Positions 28,601 through 35,593 of a stretch of 64,000 nt of DNA are shown piece by piece. The stretch's first letter is position 1. Every line of letters starts with the position of its first letter. The notes beneath the pieces are model-generated. The model made no database searches. It had not been told where the DNA came from and saw nothing but the letters and a program-made list of their open reading frames with translations. Made by a program: the position numbers and the translations under genes. The stretch comes from Catellatospora sp. KI3 (GTDB lineage: Bacteria; Actinomycetota; Actinomycetes; Mycobacteriales; Micromonosporaceae): NCBI RefSeq assembly GCF_029948125.1, contig NZ_JASAMB010000014.1, forward strand, positions 124,001 through 188,000, given 5' to 3'.

Positions 28601-30730
28601 GGTGGTGACGGACAGGTCGAACCGCAGCGGCGACACCAGCGGCGCGCCGCCGCCGTCGGCGACGCGGTACGCCGCGACCGCCCAGTCGAGGTAGTTGGCC
28701 AGGCCCCGATGGGTGATGACCACGCCCTTGGGCTGACCGGTCGAGCCGGAGGTGTAGATGATGTAGCAGGCGCTGTCCGGGTGCGCCCGGGGCACCGGCG
28801 GCAGATCCACCGGCCGGCCGTCGGCGTCGGCGTCGGCGTCGGCGAGCAGGACCCGCGCCGCGCCGGCGGGTACGGCCGCGGCGAGCCCGCTCGCGGTGAC
28901 GACGGCGTGCACGTCGGCGTCGGCGAGCATGAACGCGATGCGTTCGGCCGGGTCCTTGCTGTCCAGCGGGAGGTAGACCGCACCGGCCTTGAGCACGGCC
29001 AGGACCGCGGTGACCAGGTCGACGCCGCGCTCGAGCAGCAGCCCGACGCGGCTCTGCGGGACGACGCCGGCGCGGCGCAGCCGCGCGGCGAGGCGCTCGG
29101 CGCGCCGGTCCAGGTCGGCGAAGGTGACGGTGTCCGGGCCGGACACCAGCGCGGTCGCGTCCGGGGTGCGGGCGGCCTGCCGGGCGAACATCTCGTGCGC
29201 CCAGACCAGGCCCAGACCCGGGTCTTCGGTGTCGTTCCAGGCCACGACCGTGTCGTGGTGCTCCCGGTCGGACAGCACGCGGCCGTCGCCGATGCGGGTG
29301 TCGGGCGCGGCGGTGAGGTCGTCGAGCAGGTTGCCCAGGTGGGCGATGGTCCGTTCGGCGGTGGCGGCGTCGAACAGGTCGGTGGCGTACTCAAGGTAGC
29401 CGCTGAGCACGTCGTCAGGGCCGGGCCAGACCTGCAGCTCGAGCTCGAACTGGGAGGTGCCGTTGTGGTGGTCGACGGTCGTGGCGCGCACGTCGCCGAG
29501 GTCGACCGTGAGGGCCGGATCCTCCCGCAGCGCGAACAGCACCTGCGCGATCGGGGTATGGCTCAGGTCGCGGACCGGGTCCACGGCCTCGACCACCCGG
29601 TCGAACGGCACGTCGCCGCGGGCGATGCCCGCCTGGGTCGTCTCGCGTACCCGGCCGACGAGCTCCCGGAAGGTGGGCGCGCCCGAGGTGTCGACCCGCA
29701 GCGCGATCGAGTTGTTGAAGAAGCCGACCATCGTCTCGAACTCGACGCGCGGCCGGTTGCCCACCGGCGTCATCACCGAGACCTCGCGGTGCGAGGAGTA
29801 GCGCGACAGCAGCGCCGCGAACCCGGCCAGCAGCACCATGAACGGGGTCGCGCGCTCCTCGCGGGCGAGGTCGCGGACCCGGGGCCAGACGGCCGCGGGC
29901 AGGCTGAAGCGATGGCGGGCGCCGCGGAAGCTCTGGCTCGCGGGCCGGGGCCGGTCCAGCGGCAGCTCGAGGACGGGGACGGCGCCGCGCAGGGTGTCGC
30001 GCCAGTAGTCGAGGCCGGCGGCGAGCTCCTCCTGCCGCTGCGGGCGGGCCTCCCAGGCGGCGAAGTCGGCGTACTGCAGGGGCAGCGGGGCGAGCGCGGG
30101 CGCGGTGCCCGCGTTCGCGGCGCGGTACAGCTCCAGCAGTTCGTCCAGCACGATGCTCATCGACCAGCCGTCGCAGACGCTGTGGTGGACCGTCAGCACG
30201 AACACGTGCTCGGCCGCGCCGACGGCGAACAGGCGCACGCGCACGAGCGGGCCCTGCTCCAGTGCGAACGGGCGCGCGGTCTCCGCGCGCAGGGCCGCGT
30301 CCAGGTCCAGGCCGGCGGGCAGCGGTTCGGCGGCCAGCTCGACCGGCAGCTCCGCGCGGATGCGCTGCACGGGGGCACCGTCGACGGAGCCGAAGACGGT
30401 ACGCAGCGCCTCGTGCCGGGCGAACAGCTCGCGCACGGACCGGGCCAGCAGGTCGACGCGCAGGGCGCCGGTCAGCCGCAGGGCGGTGGAGATGTTGTAG
30501 ACGGTGGTGCCGGGGTTCAGCTGGTCCATGAACCACAGTCGGCGCTGCGCGGCCGACACGGCGAGGTCGCCGGTGCGCGCGACGGCGGCGATCTCGTCGG
30601 CCGGGCTCTGGTGGCGGGCGCCGAGCAGCTTCTCGTACAGGGCCCGCTTGGCCGGGGACATCGAGTCCAGGCGGGCCTGGGAGGCCAGTTGCCGGTCCGT
30701 CCCCGACCGGCCGGTGTTCGCCGCGGTCAT
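22700..30730 (-). CDS. NRPS 1: C-A(Asn)-T-C-A-T-T-E
   Basis: This 2676-aa synthetase starts at an ATG that overlaps the mbtH stop (ATGA). C1 is about 55-490 (HHSVCDG at 182-188); starting with a C domain suggests an acyl starter or a chain from elsewhere. A1 is about 513-1010, and its hand-read code DLTKVGEVGK is one change from the known Asn code DLTKLGEVGK. T1 is near 1048. C2 is about 1108-1540 (HHSVSDG). A2 is about 1560-2050 with intact ATP motifs (FTSGTQGLPKG) but Ser in place of the usual Asp235 in SFAFSSSVRQ. Two almost identical T domains follow (about 2073-2139 and 2151-2216). The last domain is E-like (HHQLMDNSSW, GLGFGLLRYLG) but has VRRGRE instead of EGHGRE. C-terminal docking to NRPS 2 is expected. 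Confidence 0.94.
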   Translation of the reverse strand: MTAANTGRSGTDRQLASQARLDSMSPAKRALYEKLLGARHQSPADEIAAVARTGDLAVSAAQRRLWFMDQLNPGTTVYNISTALRLTGALRVDLLARSVRELFARHEALRTVFGSVDGAPVQRIRAELPVELAAEPLPAGLDLDAALRAETARPFALEQGPLVRVRLFAVGAAEHVFVLTVHHSVCDGWSMSIVLDELLELYRAANAGTAPALAPLPLQYADFAAWEARPQRQEELAAGLDYWRDTLRGAVPVLELPLDRPRPASQSFRGARHRFSLPAAVWPRVRDLAREERATPFMVLLAGFAALLSRYSSHREVSVMTPVGNRPRVEFETMVGFFNNSIALRVDTSGAPTFRELVGRVRETTQAGIARGDVPFDRVVEAVDPVRDLSHTPIAQVLFALREDPALTVDLGDVRATTVDHHNGTSQFELELQVWPGPDDVLSGYLEYATDLFDAATAERTIAHLGNLLDDLTAAPDTRIGDGRVLSDREHHDTVVAWNDTEDPGLGLVWAHEMFARQAARTPDATALVSGPDTVTFADLDRRAERLAARLRRAGVVPQSRVGLLLERGVDLVTAVLAVLKAGAVYLPLDSKDPAERIAFMLADADVHAVVTASGLAAAVPAGAARVLLADADADADGRPVDLPPVPRAHPDSACYIIYTSGSTGQPKGVVITHRGLANYLDWAVAAYRVADGGGAPLVSPLRFDLSVTTLFCPLLAGRPVVLVPEGEELDALARTLGHDTAFGLVKLTPGHLDALDKSIPPTAIEADGYLVVGGESLHGGTVAAWRTRAPGLRVVNEYGPTETVVGCCVYEVDDRTDLSATVPIGRPIANTSLYVLDENLVPVARGVVGELYVGGAGVARGYWNRPGLTAERFLPDPFATVPGARMYRTGDLVRLRADGELDCLGRADTQVKVRGYRVELEEIEAALARLEPVREAVVLLRKDLPGEAKLVAYVTAADADAPPAESDLRDVLRRDLPEYMVPDLFAILAELPLAASGKVDRAALPRPEPADPAPAAADTQLSPLEQVIAAIWCEVLGVASVGRDSNFIALGGHSLLAVQAMARLRKALDMDLPLPVFLEATSLGDLAARIEALGGRAPRPGLVPVPRTAPVPLSYAQGRLYFLSRLAEDSTFYNVPIAMRFDGEFHRGAFARAFAALWARHEGLRTSFPAPDGEPVQQIAPAEPVPYRVIDLEYVADAEQLLDELVNTEARTPFDLAAGPLVRGTLVRVAADAHAFLLTLHHSVSDGWSLSIVMDELVTLYTAFAKGEPDPLAPLPYTYLDYTVWQRKWLDAELDTQLGYWKAQLAGVPTLELPTDRPRPAVQSFRGAGHDIRWSRELSEAISALARRENVSLFMVLLAGFDVLMARTSGQRDITVGTPIANRTLTELENLVGFFANTLALRVDLSGDPTFTEVLRRVRETTHGAYAHQDVPFEMVVDAVAPTRSLSHSPLFQVRFALQNAPAATADPGGGLAVSILESEQRTARFDLLVDLWETDDGLAGHAEFSTDLFDAATVAQLMARLEELMRRLVADPAQPVFELDVLLPGERERLAGLDRTGELPGGARTFPQRFAEQARRQPEAAAVTCGATTVSYGELLRRSSAVARLLAAHGVGPGSLVAIHLDRGVDLVVAVLAVLEAGGAYVPLDPAYPADRIAAIMKDAQPALVLTGRSLAATAPTGPTGLLVLVDALPAPTDAPGPRPDLSPDDPAYVVFTSGTQGLPKGVVVTHGSLAAYLDALPAALDLPEAPVFLHTASFAFSSSVRQLMVPLSLGGTVVIATRDQLSAPDALLAYAARHGVQVLDLVPSYLRVVEPALARSDRWRPELILTASEPLRYDLPEAVRAASGPIPRLVNMYGQTETTGIVTTVDVPAQRVGRGAVVPLGRPIPGTAVYLLDEQSRQVPPGHPGEIVIGGAGLAQGYLGDPDLTARRFIDDPSGSGGRLYRTGDRGRLLPDGTVEFLGRLGDQVKIRGHRVEPEEVTAVLSAVAGVGECAVVCVEEAADERRLVAYTVLRAGTTTDQVRAALREKLPDYMVPTLVPVGAVPRLPNGKVDRTALATAGSDTAPGAAPAPRGRVEDALVVIWQEVLRLAKVGTGDDFFALGGDSLHVIRVVDRARKAGITITPAQFLANPTIAELAAVAVTEGGESTDRGRVEDALVVIWQEVLRLAKVGTGDNFFALGGDSLHVIRVVDRARKAGITITPAQFLANPTIAELAAVAVPAEAATGPAAPQADPDVVPFVPSHLAFLERDFADKHLYTHIFMFETREPADPKTMELAVRAVVEHHDSLRICFPYEGGGYRVRVRESLERTPFTSVDLSALDPDDQEAAFLRLDHQLHRKLDFNQGPLLHFALVKFGPARPDMVVAIVHHQLMDNSSWDVLVDDLQTAYVALAAGRRPDLPPLTSTFMAWARNLDRLARSSALAPDIAYWTELARRPVPAWPLDHVGGDDCMTSEEMLFVGLTAEETTSLRRSIPRDYGITVNDALAAAVLQGYADWTGDRSVLIDLVRRGRELGGDDLDLSRAIGRFSMTSPRLLHLPQQAGPRALLESVAEQVRAVPRAGLGFGLLRYLGAHPQAAQAIAPLGKPPILLNNWGEVEHVEEDSPLFGPRIDDLWPMPKLQRMHRLMVNGRILDGRLDLGFRFSRNLNDRAGIERLADLVVGALRSFVAAADPTDR
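24081..24514 (-). repeat. Tandem duplication encoding two T domains (24315-24514 and 24081-24280)
   Basis: Two 200-bp copies lie 234 bp (78 codons) apart, in frame, within NRPS 1. They differ at only four bases by eye, about 98% identity, and each contains a full carrier-domain core with FFALGGDSLHVIRV. The copies differ in one residue before the core (DDFF against DNFF). Confidence 0.95.
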
Positions 30731-30942
30731 CGTGCGTTCTCCAGGTGGGCGATCAGGCTGAGCGGCCGCATGTCGGTCCAGTTGGCGTTGACGTAGTCGA
30801 CGCAGGAAGCCCGGTCGGCGGCACCATGGACGACGGTCCAGCCGGCGGGCAGGACCGCGGACTCGGGCCACAGCGAGTGCTGGCCCTCGGCGTTGACCAC
30901 CACGAAGAAGCGGCCGTTCGGATCGTCGAATGGGTTGGGCAT
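30727..30942 (-). CDS. mbtH: MbtH-like protein
   Basis: This 71-aa protein has the whole MbtH pattern: NPFDDPNGRFFVVVN, then SLWPESAVLPAGW, then WTDMRPLSL. MbtH proteins bind adenylation domains and raise their solubility or activity. As the first gene of the NRPS operon and translationally coupled to NRPS 1 through an ATGA overlap, it almost certainly serves these A domains. The ATG follows GAGG at a normal spacing (GAGTGAGGACC before the start). The usual short length and position leave little doubt. Confidence 0.96.
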   Translation of the reverse strand: MPNPFDDPNGRFFVVVNAEGQHSLWPESAVLPAGWTVVHGAADRASCVDYVNANWTDMRPLSLIAHLENAR

Positions 30943-31066
30943 GGTCCTCACTCTTCGCATGGTCCGTTCGCCGCTCTGCCGGCCGGAGGCCGATCGGGCA
31001 GCACTGCCTGGGATTCCGGGTCGGCGCTCGGAGGTGACCCGGGTGTTCTCGCCCCGCGGTCCGGCT

Positions 31067-31096
31067 CCGGCCACGCCTGTTTCCAGGCATGGCCGG
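31067..31096 (-). promoter_or_regulatory. 13-bp RNA hairpin with GAAA loop in the mbtH-NRPS leader
   Basis: Read on the minus strand, CCGGCCATGCCTG and CAGGCGTGGCCGG pair completely (one U-G wobble) around a GAAA tetraloop. On the plus strand the same position becomes a C-A mismatch, so the structure favours RNA transcribed towards mbtH, whose start lies about 125 nt further on. Confidence 0.55.
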
Positions 31097-31404
31097 ACGG
31101 CCTCACGGCGCATTCTCACGCGGTTCGGGATGGGCTCCGACCCGCCTGACGTTCCGGTGTCGTGGCAGGCGGACCGACCGCGACGCCCGGTGAAGGTGTA
31201 CATCAAGGACTTTTGATTGATCTGTGGCGGCGTGGAGGTGGTGGCAGCGCACCGCGCACCCCTACCGCCGGGGCATCATCGCTTGACCGAACTTCTGGCC
31301 AGCACAAACACCGGCTAACTCACCCGCCCGAACCCCCGTTTTGGATCTTCCAGTCCGAGGACTGGGACGCAAGCAAGCCAAAGGAAACCATTGTGGACTG
31401 TACG

Positions 31405-31475
31405 TGTCAACCCTGTTGCGGAGCCTGTCGTTGATTACTCAAATTCGAGGATCATCACTTGATATAGGGTTGACA
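31405..31475. promoter_or_regulatory. Inverted repeat TGTCAACCCT / AGGGTTGACA, candidate operator or divergent -35 pair
   Basis: Arms at 31405-31414 and 31466-31475 are perfect 10-bp complements separated by 51 bp. Each arm reads TTGACA pointing outward, to the NRPS side and to the plus-strand operon. I find no good -10 hexamer at 16-18 bp from either, so an operator is as likely as a promoter pair. Confidence 0.4.
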
Positions 31476-31990
31476 GATCGCTAGATCATCCCCCGCACGC
31501 GTCCCCGCCGCGCCATGCGCCTGGCACGAAAATGCACGACCACCTGCAAATATGGCTCAGCGTGTTCATATCGACACGTTGCACGAGCAAACATTAAATC
31601 GACTATCATCGCTCTATCGATCCCGCCCCGCCAGTTCGTTGCGCGGTTATTAAATCGTATTATCGATATGCATTGAATTGACTGTCACCACTTCATTGTC
31701 GGGATCCACTTCGGATGACGTGGCGACACGCCCGCACCTCCGGACGGCCCCTCCCGCGAAAGGCGGAGAACGTGCTGTTCAGAGCGGCGGGAATCTAACG
31801 CATGGAGATCAACTAGGTGATGATTGTCACGTGCCACCGCAGGCAACCGACCGGGCGCTCAGGAGCATCGCAGCCAGGCCGTCCCGTCGGGCGGATGATC
31901 CGGCCGGGCGCCCGGCCCTGCATGCCGCCGGGCGCGAGCGCGCAATAGTGTGGCCGGGCGACCGGCATCCCACCCATCGGAGGCGCGCAC

Positions 31991-33106
31991 ATGACCGAGG
32001 CCGCCGTCCACCTCGCCACGGCCCCGGCACAGCTGCCTCCCGCCTGGGACGGGCTCACCGGGCCGGACGACGTGTTCCTGACCCGGCGCTGGCTGCGGGT
32101 GGTCGAGGCGGTGCACGCCACCGCGCCGCGCTACCTGTGGTGCGAGCGCGACGGCCGGATCACCGCGGGCCTGGCCGCCATCGTGGCCGACGCGTACGCC
32201 CCCTGGGTCATGGGCCGGCCGGACGCCATCGTCGCCGGTAGCGCCCGGGCGGGGCGGCCCGGGGCGCAGACGCTGCTGGCCCGCCTCGGCGGCGACCCGG
32301 CCGTGCTGCTGCCCAGCCTGGCCCTGGGCGGCCGCCACATTGGCCACACCCGGGTGCTGCACGACGGCACCGACCCGGTCGGCGACACCAGGCTGCTGCT
32401 CGCCGCCGCCGCGAGGCTCGCCCGCGAGGCGGGATGCGCGTCCATGGCGGTGCCGTACCTGGACGAGACCGACGAAGCCCTCAGCGCGCACCTGGCGGCG
32501 GACGGATGGTCTTCCTGCCAGGTCGGCCGCTACCACCGGCTGTCCGTGCCCCCCACAGGCATGCCGGGCTACCTGGCTCGGCTGACGTCCAGGCGGCGGA
32601 GCAGCGTCGCGGCCGAGCGCCGGCGCGTGGCCGCGGCCGGGGTGCGGATCGAGCGGACCACGGTGGCCGGACTGCCGGACCTGGCCGCGGCAGCCCGGCT
32701 GGAGGTGGGGCTGCTCGACCGGTACGGCATCGAGTGGCCGGTCGAGCGGGCGGTGTCGATCCTGTCGGTGGTGGGCGAGCAGTTCGGCGGCGACGCGGTC
32801 GTGCTCGCCGCGTACGCCGGGTCCGCTCTGGTCGGGTTCACGCTGGTGCTGGCGTACGGCGACCAGTGGTATGCCAGGCAGGCCGGGTTCGACTACTCGT
32901 TCCAGCGCACTCACCGCGCGCCCCTCTACTTCGAGCTGTGCTACTACCGGATGCTGGAGCTGGCGGCGGAGGCGGGCGTCCGTACCATCCACTACGGACT
33001 CGGCAGCGAGGACGCCAAGATGTGGCGCGGCTGCGTCTCGACCGAGCAGCGCTGCTGGGTGGGGCCGGTGCCCGCGGCCGAGCCCGGAGAGGGCGGTGCG
33101 CGGTGA
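31991..33106 (+). CDS. GNAT-fold acyltransferase, FemAB/BioF2-like
   Basis: This 371-aa protein has the two-lobe GNAT layout seen in peptidoglycan-bridge and related acyltransferases: an N-terminal lobe with FLTRRWLRVVEAVHATAPRY, and a C-terminal lobe with SRRRSSVAAERRRVAAAG, then VVLAAYAGSALVGFTLVLAYG, and the end motif IHYGLGSEDAKMWRG. Such enzymes move an acyl or aminoacyl group onto an amine. The ATG has a strong Shine-Dalgarno (CGGAGG, 7 nt spacing). It is the first gene of the plus-strand operon and overlaps the ATP-grasp ligase by GTGA, so the two probably act on the same molecule. Donor and acceptor are unknown; self-protection by acylation is an alternative to biosynthesis. Confidence 0.8.
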   Translation: MTEAAVHLATAPAQLPPAWDGLTGPDDVFLTRRWLRVVEAVHATAPRYLWCERDGRITAGLAAIVADAYAPWVMGRPDAIVAGSARAGRPGAQTLLARLGGDPAVLLPSLALGGRHIGHTRVLHDGTDPVGDTRLLLAAAARLAREAGCASMAVPYLDETDEALSAHLAADGWSSCQVGRYHRLSVPPTGMPGYLARLTSRRRSSVAAERRRVAAAGVRIERTTVAGLPDLAAAARLEVGLLDRYGIEWPVERAVSILSVVGEQFGGDAVVLAAYAGSALVGFTLVLAYGDQWYARQAGFDYSFQRTHRAPLYFELCYYRMLELAAEAGVRTIHYGLGSEDAKMWRGCVSTEQRCWVGPVPAAEPGEGGAR

Positions 33107-34350
33107 CCGGCGTGCTGGCGATGGTGGAGACGAGCCTGGCCCGCTTCGGCCTGACGCCGGTGCTCGCGGCGCACCGGCTCGGCCTGGAGGTGGTGCTGCT
33201 GAGCTCGTCCGCGCAGCGGTATCTCGGCTACGGACCCGCGCGCCAGGTGTTCGACGAGTGCGGCGTGGAGGTCCGGCCGGTCGACACCGCCGACGTGGAC
33301 GCGGTGCTCGACGCGCTCGCGGACCTGCGGCCCCGGCTGCGCGGGGTGCTGTCGGTGACCGACTACAACGTGCACGTCGCGGCCGCCGCCGCGCGGCGAC
33401 TGGGGCTGCCCGGCCTGTCGCCGCACGCCGCGGCGGCGGCGCGGGACAAGTCCGCCGCGCGCCGGGAGTGCGTCCGGGCCGGGGTGGCGGTGCCGGGGCA
33501 CGCGTGGGTGCGTACCGAGGCGCAGGTGCGGATCGCGGTCGAGGAGGTCGGGCTGCCGTGCGTGGTCAAGCCGCTGACCGAGTCGGGCAGCGTCGGGGTG
33601 GTGCTGTGCCGGACCCTGGCGCAGGCGGTGGCCGCCTGGCGGGCCGTCGACGCCGTGCGCACCGACTACCGGGGGCGGCCCAGACCGCCGGGTGCGCTGG
33701 TCGAGGAGTACCTGCTGGGGTACGAGTGCAGCGTCGAGACGGTCGCCGACGACGCCGGACGGCACGTCGTCGGGGTGACCGACAAGCTGCTCGGCGCGCA
33801 CCCGCACTTCGTCGAGGTCGGGCAGAACTTCCCGTCGGTACTGCCGGAGGCGGTGCGCGCGGACTGCGTGGCGCTGGCGCACGCGGCGCTGGACGCGGTC
33901 GGGCACGACTTCGGCGCGGCGCACGTGGAGATGCGGGTCACCGACGAGGGGCCGCGCCTGGTCGAGATCAACCCGCGGCTGCCGGGCGGCATGATCACCG
34001 ATCTGGTACGGCACAGCCTCGGCGTCGACCTGGTCGCCGCCGTCGTCGCCCTGCACACCGGACAGCCCGCCGACCTGGCCCCGACCCGGGCGGCCGGGGC
34101 CGCCGAACGGCAGCTGGTCTCCCCCGCCGACGGGGTGCTGCGCGCGGTGCACGGCGCCGACCTGGCCCGCCGCGTGCCCGGGGTCGTCGAGCTGGAGCTG
34201 GAGGCCGAGCCCGGCGAGCGGATCAGCGCGGCCCGCAGCAATGTGGACTACCTCGGGCACCTGCTGGCCGTCGGCGGCAGCGCGGGCGAGGCGGCCAGGC
34301 GCGCCGACACCGCGCTGGGGCAGCTCGTGGTCGAGGTGGACCGGCGGTGA
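33103..34350 (+). CDS. ATP-grasp ligase (carboxylate-amine ligase type)
   Basis: This 415-aa protein has a Rossmann-like N-domain (LLSSSAQRYLGYGP), the ATP-grasp core (ARDKSAARRECVRAGVAVPG; PCVVKPLTESGSVGVVLC; VEEYLLGYECSVETV) and the metal-binding end (AAHVEMRVTDEGPRLVEINP, RLPGGMI). This is the L-amino-acid ligase/carnosine-synthase-like group, which joins a carboxylate to an amine through an acyl phosphate. The GTG start overlaps the previous stop. Together with the upstream GNAT protein it gives the cluster a second, NRPS-independent way to make amide bonds. The substrate cannot be inferred from motifs. Confidence 0.88.
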   Translation: MTGVLAMVETSLARFGLTPVLAAHRLGLEVVLLSSSAQRYLGYGPARQVFDECGVEVRPVDTADVDAVLDALADLRPRLRGVLSVTDYNVHVAAAAARRLGLPGLSPHAAAAARDKSAARRECVRAGVAVPGHAWVRTEAQVRIAVEEVGLPCVVKPLTESGSVGVVLCRTLAQAVAAWRAVDAVRTDYRGRPRPPGALVEEYLLGYECSVETVADDAGRHVVGVTDKLLGAHPHFVEVGQNFPSVLPEAVRADCVALAHAALDAVGHDFGAAHVEMRVTDEGPRLVEINPRLPGGMITDLVRHSLGVDLVAAVVALHTGQPADLAPTRAAGAAERQLVSPADGVLRAVHGADLARRVPGVVELELEAEPGERISAARSNVDYLGHLLAVGGSAGEAARRADTALGQLVVEVDRR

Positions 34351-35570
34351 CCGCCGTCGCGGCGAAGGACTGGGTGCCCCGGGGGCCCGGCGTGGTCCGG
34401 TTCGGGCTGGCCGGGTTCGTCAACGCGGTGGGTACGGGCGTGTTCTACCCGTACGCGCTGATCATCCTGACCGCGCTCACCCGGCTGCCGCTGGCGGCCG
34501 TCGGCGCCGGCCTGACCGTGACCGCGCTGGCCGCACTGCCGCTGCTCGGACCGGTCGGGCGGCTGGTCGACCGGTGGGGCCCGCGCCGGGTGTACGTCGC
34601 GGCCGGGCTGGCCCGCACCGCCGCCTACGCCGGGTACGTGCTGCTGCCCGGCCTGGTGCCGTTCCTGGCCTGCAGCCTCGTGGTGGCGCTGGCCAACCGG
34701 GCCGAGCAGATCAGCACCCCGCTGCTGGCGGCCGGGCTGGCCCCGGCCGGGGGCAGGGACCGGTGGCTGGCGCTGAGCCGGGTGGTGTTCAACGCCGGGG
34801 TGGCGCTCGGCGTGCTCGCGGGCAGCCTGGCCGTCGGCGCGGGCGCGCGCGGCGCGATGCTGCTGGCCTGGGGTAACGCGCTGAGCTTCGCCGCCGCGGC
34901 GGTGCTGGTCTGGACGCTGCCCCGGGTGGCGGCCGAGCCGCGCACGTCGGCCCGGCCCCGGCGGCCGTGGCGCGACCGGCCGTTCCTCGCCGTGAGCGCG
35001 GTCGTGACGGTGCTGTGGTTCACCGCGCTGGCGGTGGAGGCGGCGCTGCCGGTGGTGCTGATCGAGCGCCTGGCGCTGCCGCCCTGGCTGGTCGGCGCGC
35101 TGTTCGGGCTGAACACGGTGCTGCTGGCGGCGCTGCAGCTGCCGCTGAGCGCGCGGGTCGAGCGGTGGGCGCCCCGCCGGGTGCTCGCGGTCGGGGCGCT
35201 GCTGCACGCCGCGCTGCCGCTGGGACTGCTCGCGGTGTCGGCCTCGGCACCCGGCACGGTGGCGGCCGCGCTGGTGCTGGCGGTGGCGATGACCGCGTAC
35301 ACGCTGGGTGAGCTGCTCGGCTCGCAGGCGGGCCTGGTGCTGCTGGTGCGGCTGGCCCCGGCGGAGGCGGGCGGCTCCTATCTGGCCGGCCACCAGCTGC
35401 TGATCGGTGCCGCGTCGGCGTTGACTCCGGCCCTGGTGACGGCCCTGCTGGCCGCCCCCGCCGCGCTGTGGTGGGGGTTGGTGGCGGTGACCGTCGCGGC
35501 GGCCGCGACGGCGGCGCCGATCGGTGTCGCGGCCGCGGCCCGGCGGGCCGGTAAGGTCAACGCGCAGTGA
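34347..35570 (+). CDS. MFS transporter
   Basis: This 407-aa protein has about twelve hydrophobic segments and the loop 2-3 motif GRLVDRWGPRRVYV, typical of major facilitator drug-efflux proteins. A longer charged loop (EPRTSARPRRPWRDRPF) divides the two halves. Its GTG overlaps the ATP-grasp stop (GTGA), so the three genes form one unit. It is the likely exporter for whatever the plus-strand genes make, separate from the ABC exporter of the NRPS arm. Having two exporters fits either two products or redundancy. Confidence 0.88.
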   Translation: MTAVAAKDWVPRGPGVVRFGLAGFVNAVGTGVFYPYALIILTALTRLPLAAVGAGLTVTALAALPLLGPVGRLVDRWGPRRVYVAAGLARTAAYAGYVLLPGLVPFLACSLVVALANRAEQISTPLLAAGLAPAGGRDRWLALSRVVFNAGVALGVLAGSLAVGAGARGAMLLAWGNALSFAAAAVLVWTLPRVAAEPRTSARPRRPWRDRPFLAVSAVVTVLWFTALAVEAALPVVLIERLALPPWLVGALFGLNTVLLAALQLPLSARVERWAPRRVLAVGALLHAALPLGLLAVSASAPGTVAAALVLAVAMTAYTLGELLGSQAGLVLLVRLAPAEAGGSYLAGHQLLIGAASALTPALVTALLAAPAALWWGLVAVTVAAAATAAPIGVAAAARRAGKVNAQ

Positions 35571-35593
35571 TCTGAGTAAGGGAAAGGCGCAGC

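Larger units (their letters stand above)
30943..31990. promoter_or_regulatory. Divergent ~1-kb control region between the NRPS operon and the beta-lactam-type operon
   Basis: No convincing gene is present in these 1048 bp. GC content is clearly lower from about 31200 to 31700 than in the genes, with AT-rich runs around 31540-31690 such as TTATTAAATCGTATTATCG. The region holds a 13-bp hairpin at 31067-31096 and an outward-facing inverted repeat at 31405-31475. Short open frames here lack coding character and good ribosome sites. Both operons begin at its edges, so promoters and operators for both should lie here. Low GC may attract a nucleoid silencer such as Lsr2, which is inference. Confidence 0.7.

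Noticed and set aside
31820..31948. Short plus-strand frame starting MIVTCHRRQPTGRSG before the GNAT gene, and nearby mini-frames
   Set aside because: No proper Shine-Dalgarno spacing, no recognisable leader-peptide features and GC-typical composition. It is more likely untranslated leader.
31678..32241. Longer upstream frame overlapping the GNAT start
   Set aside because: The sequence becomes Arg/Pro-rich noise in the overlap, while the GNAT frame has a strong ribosome site and family motifs.
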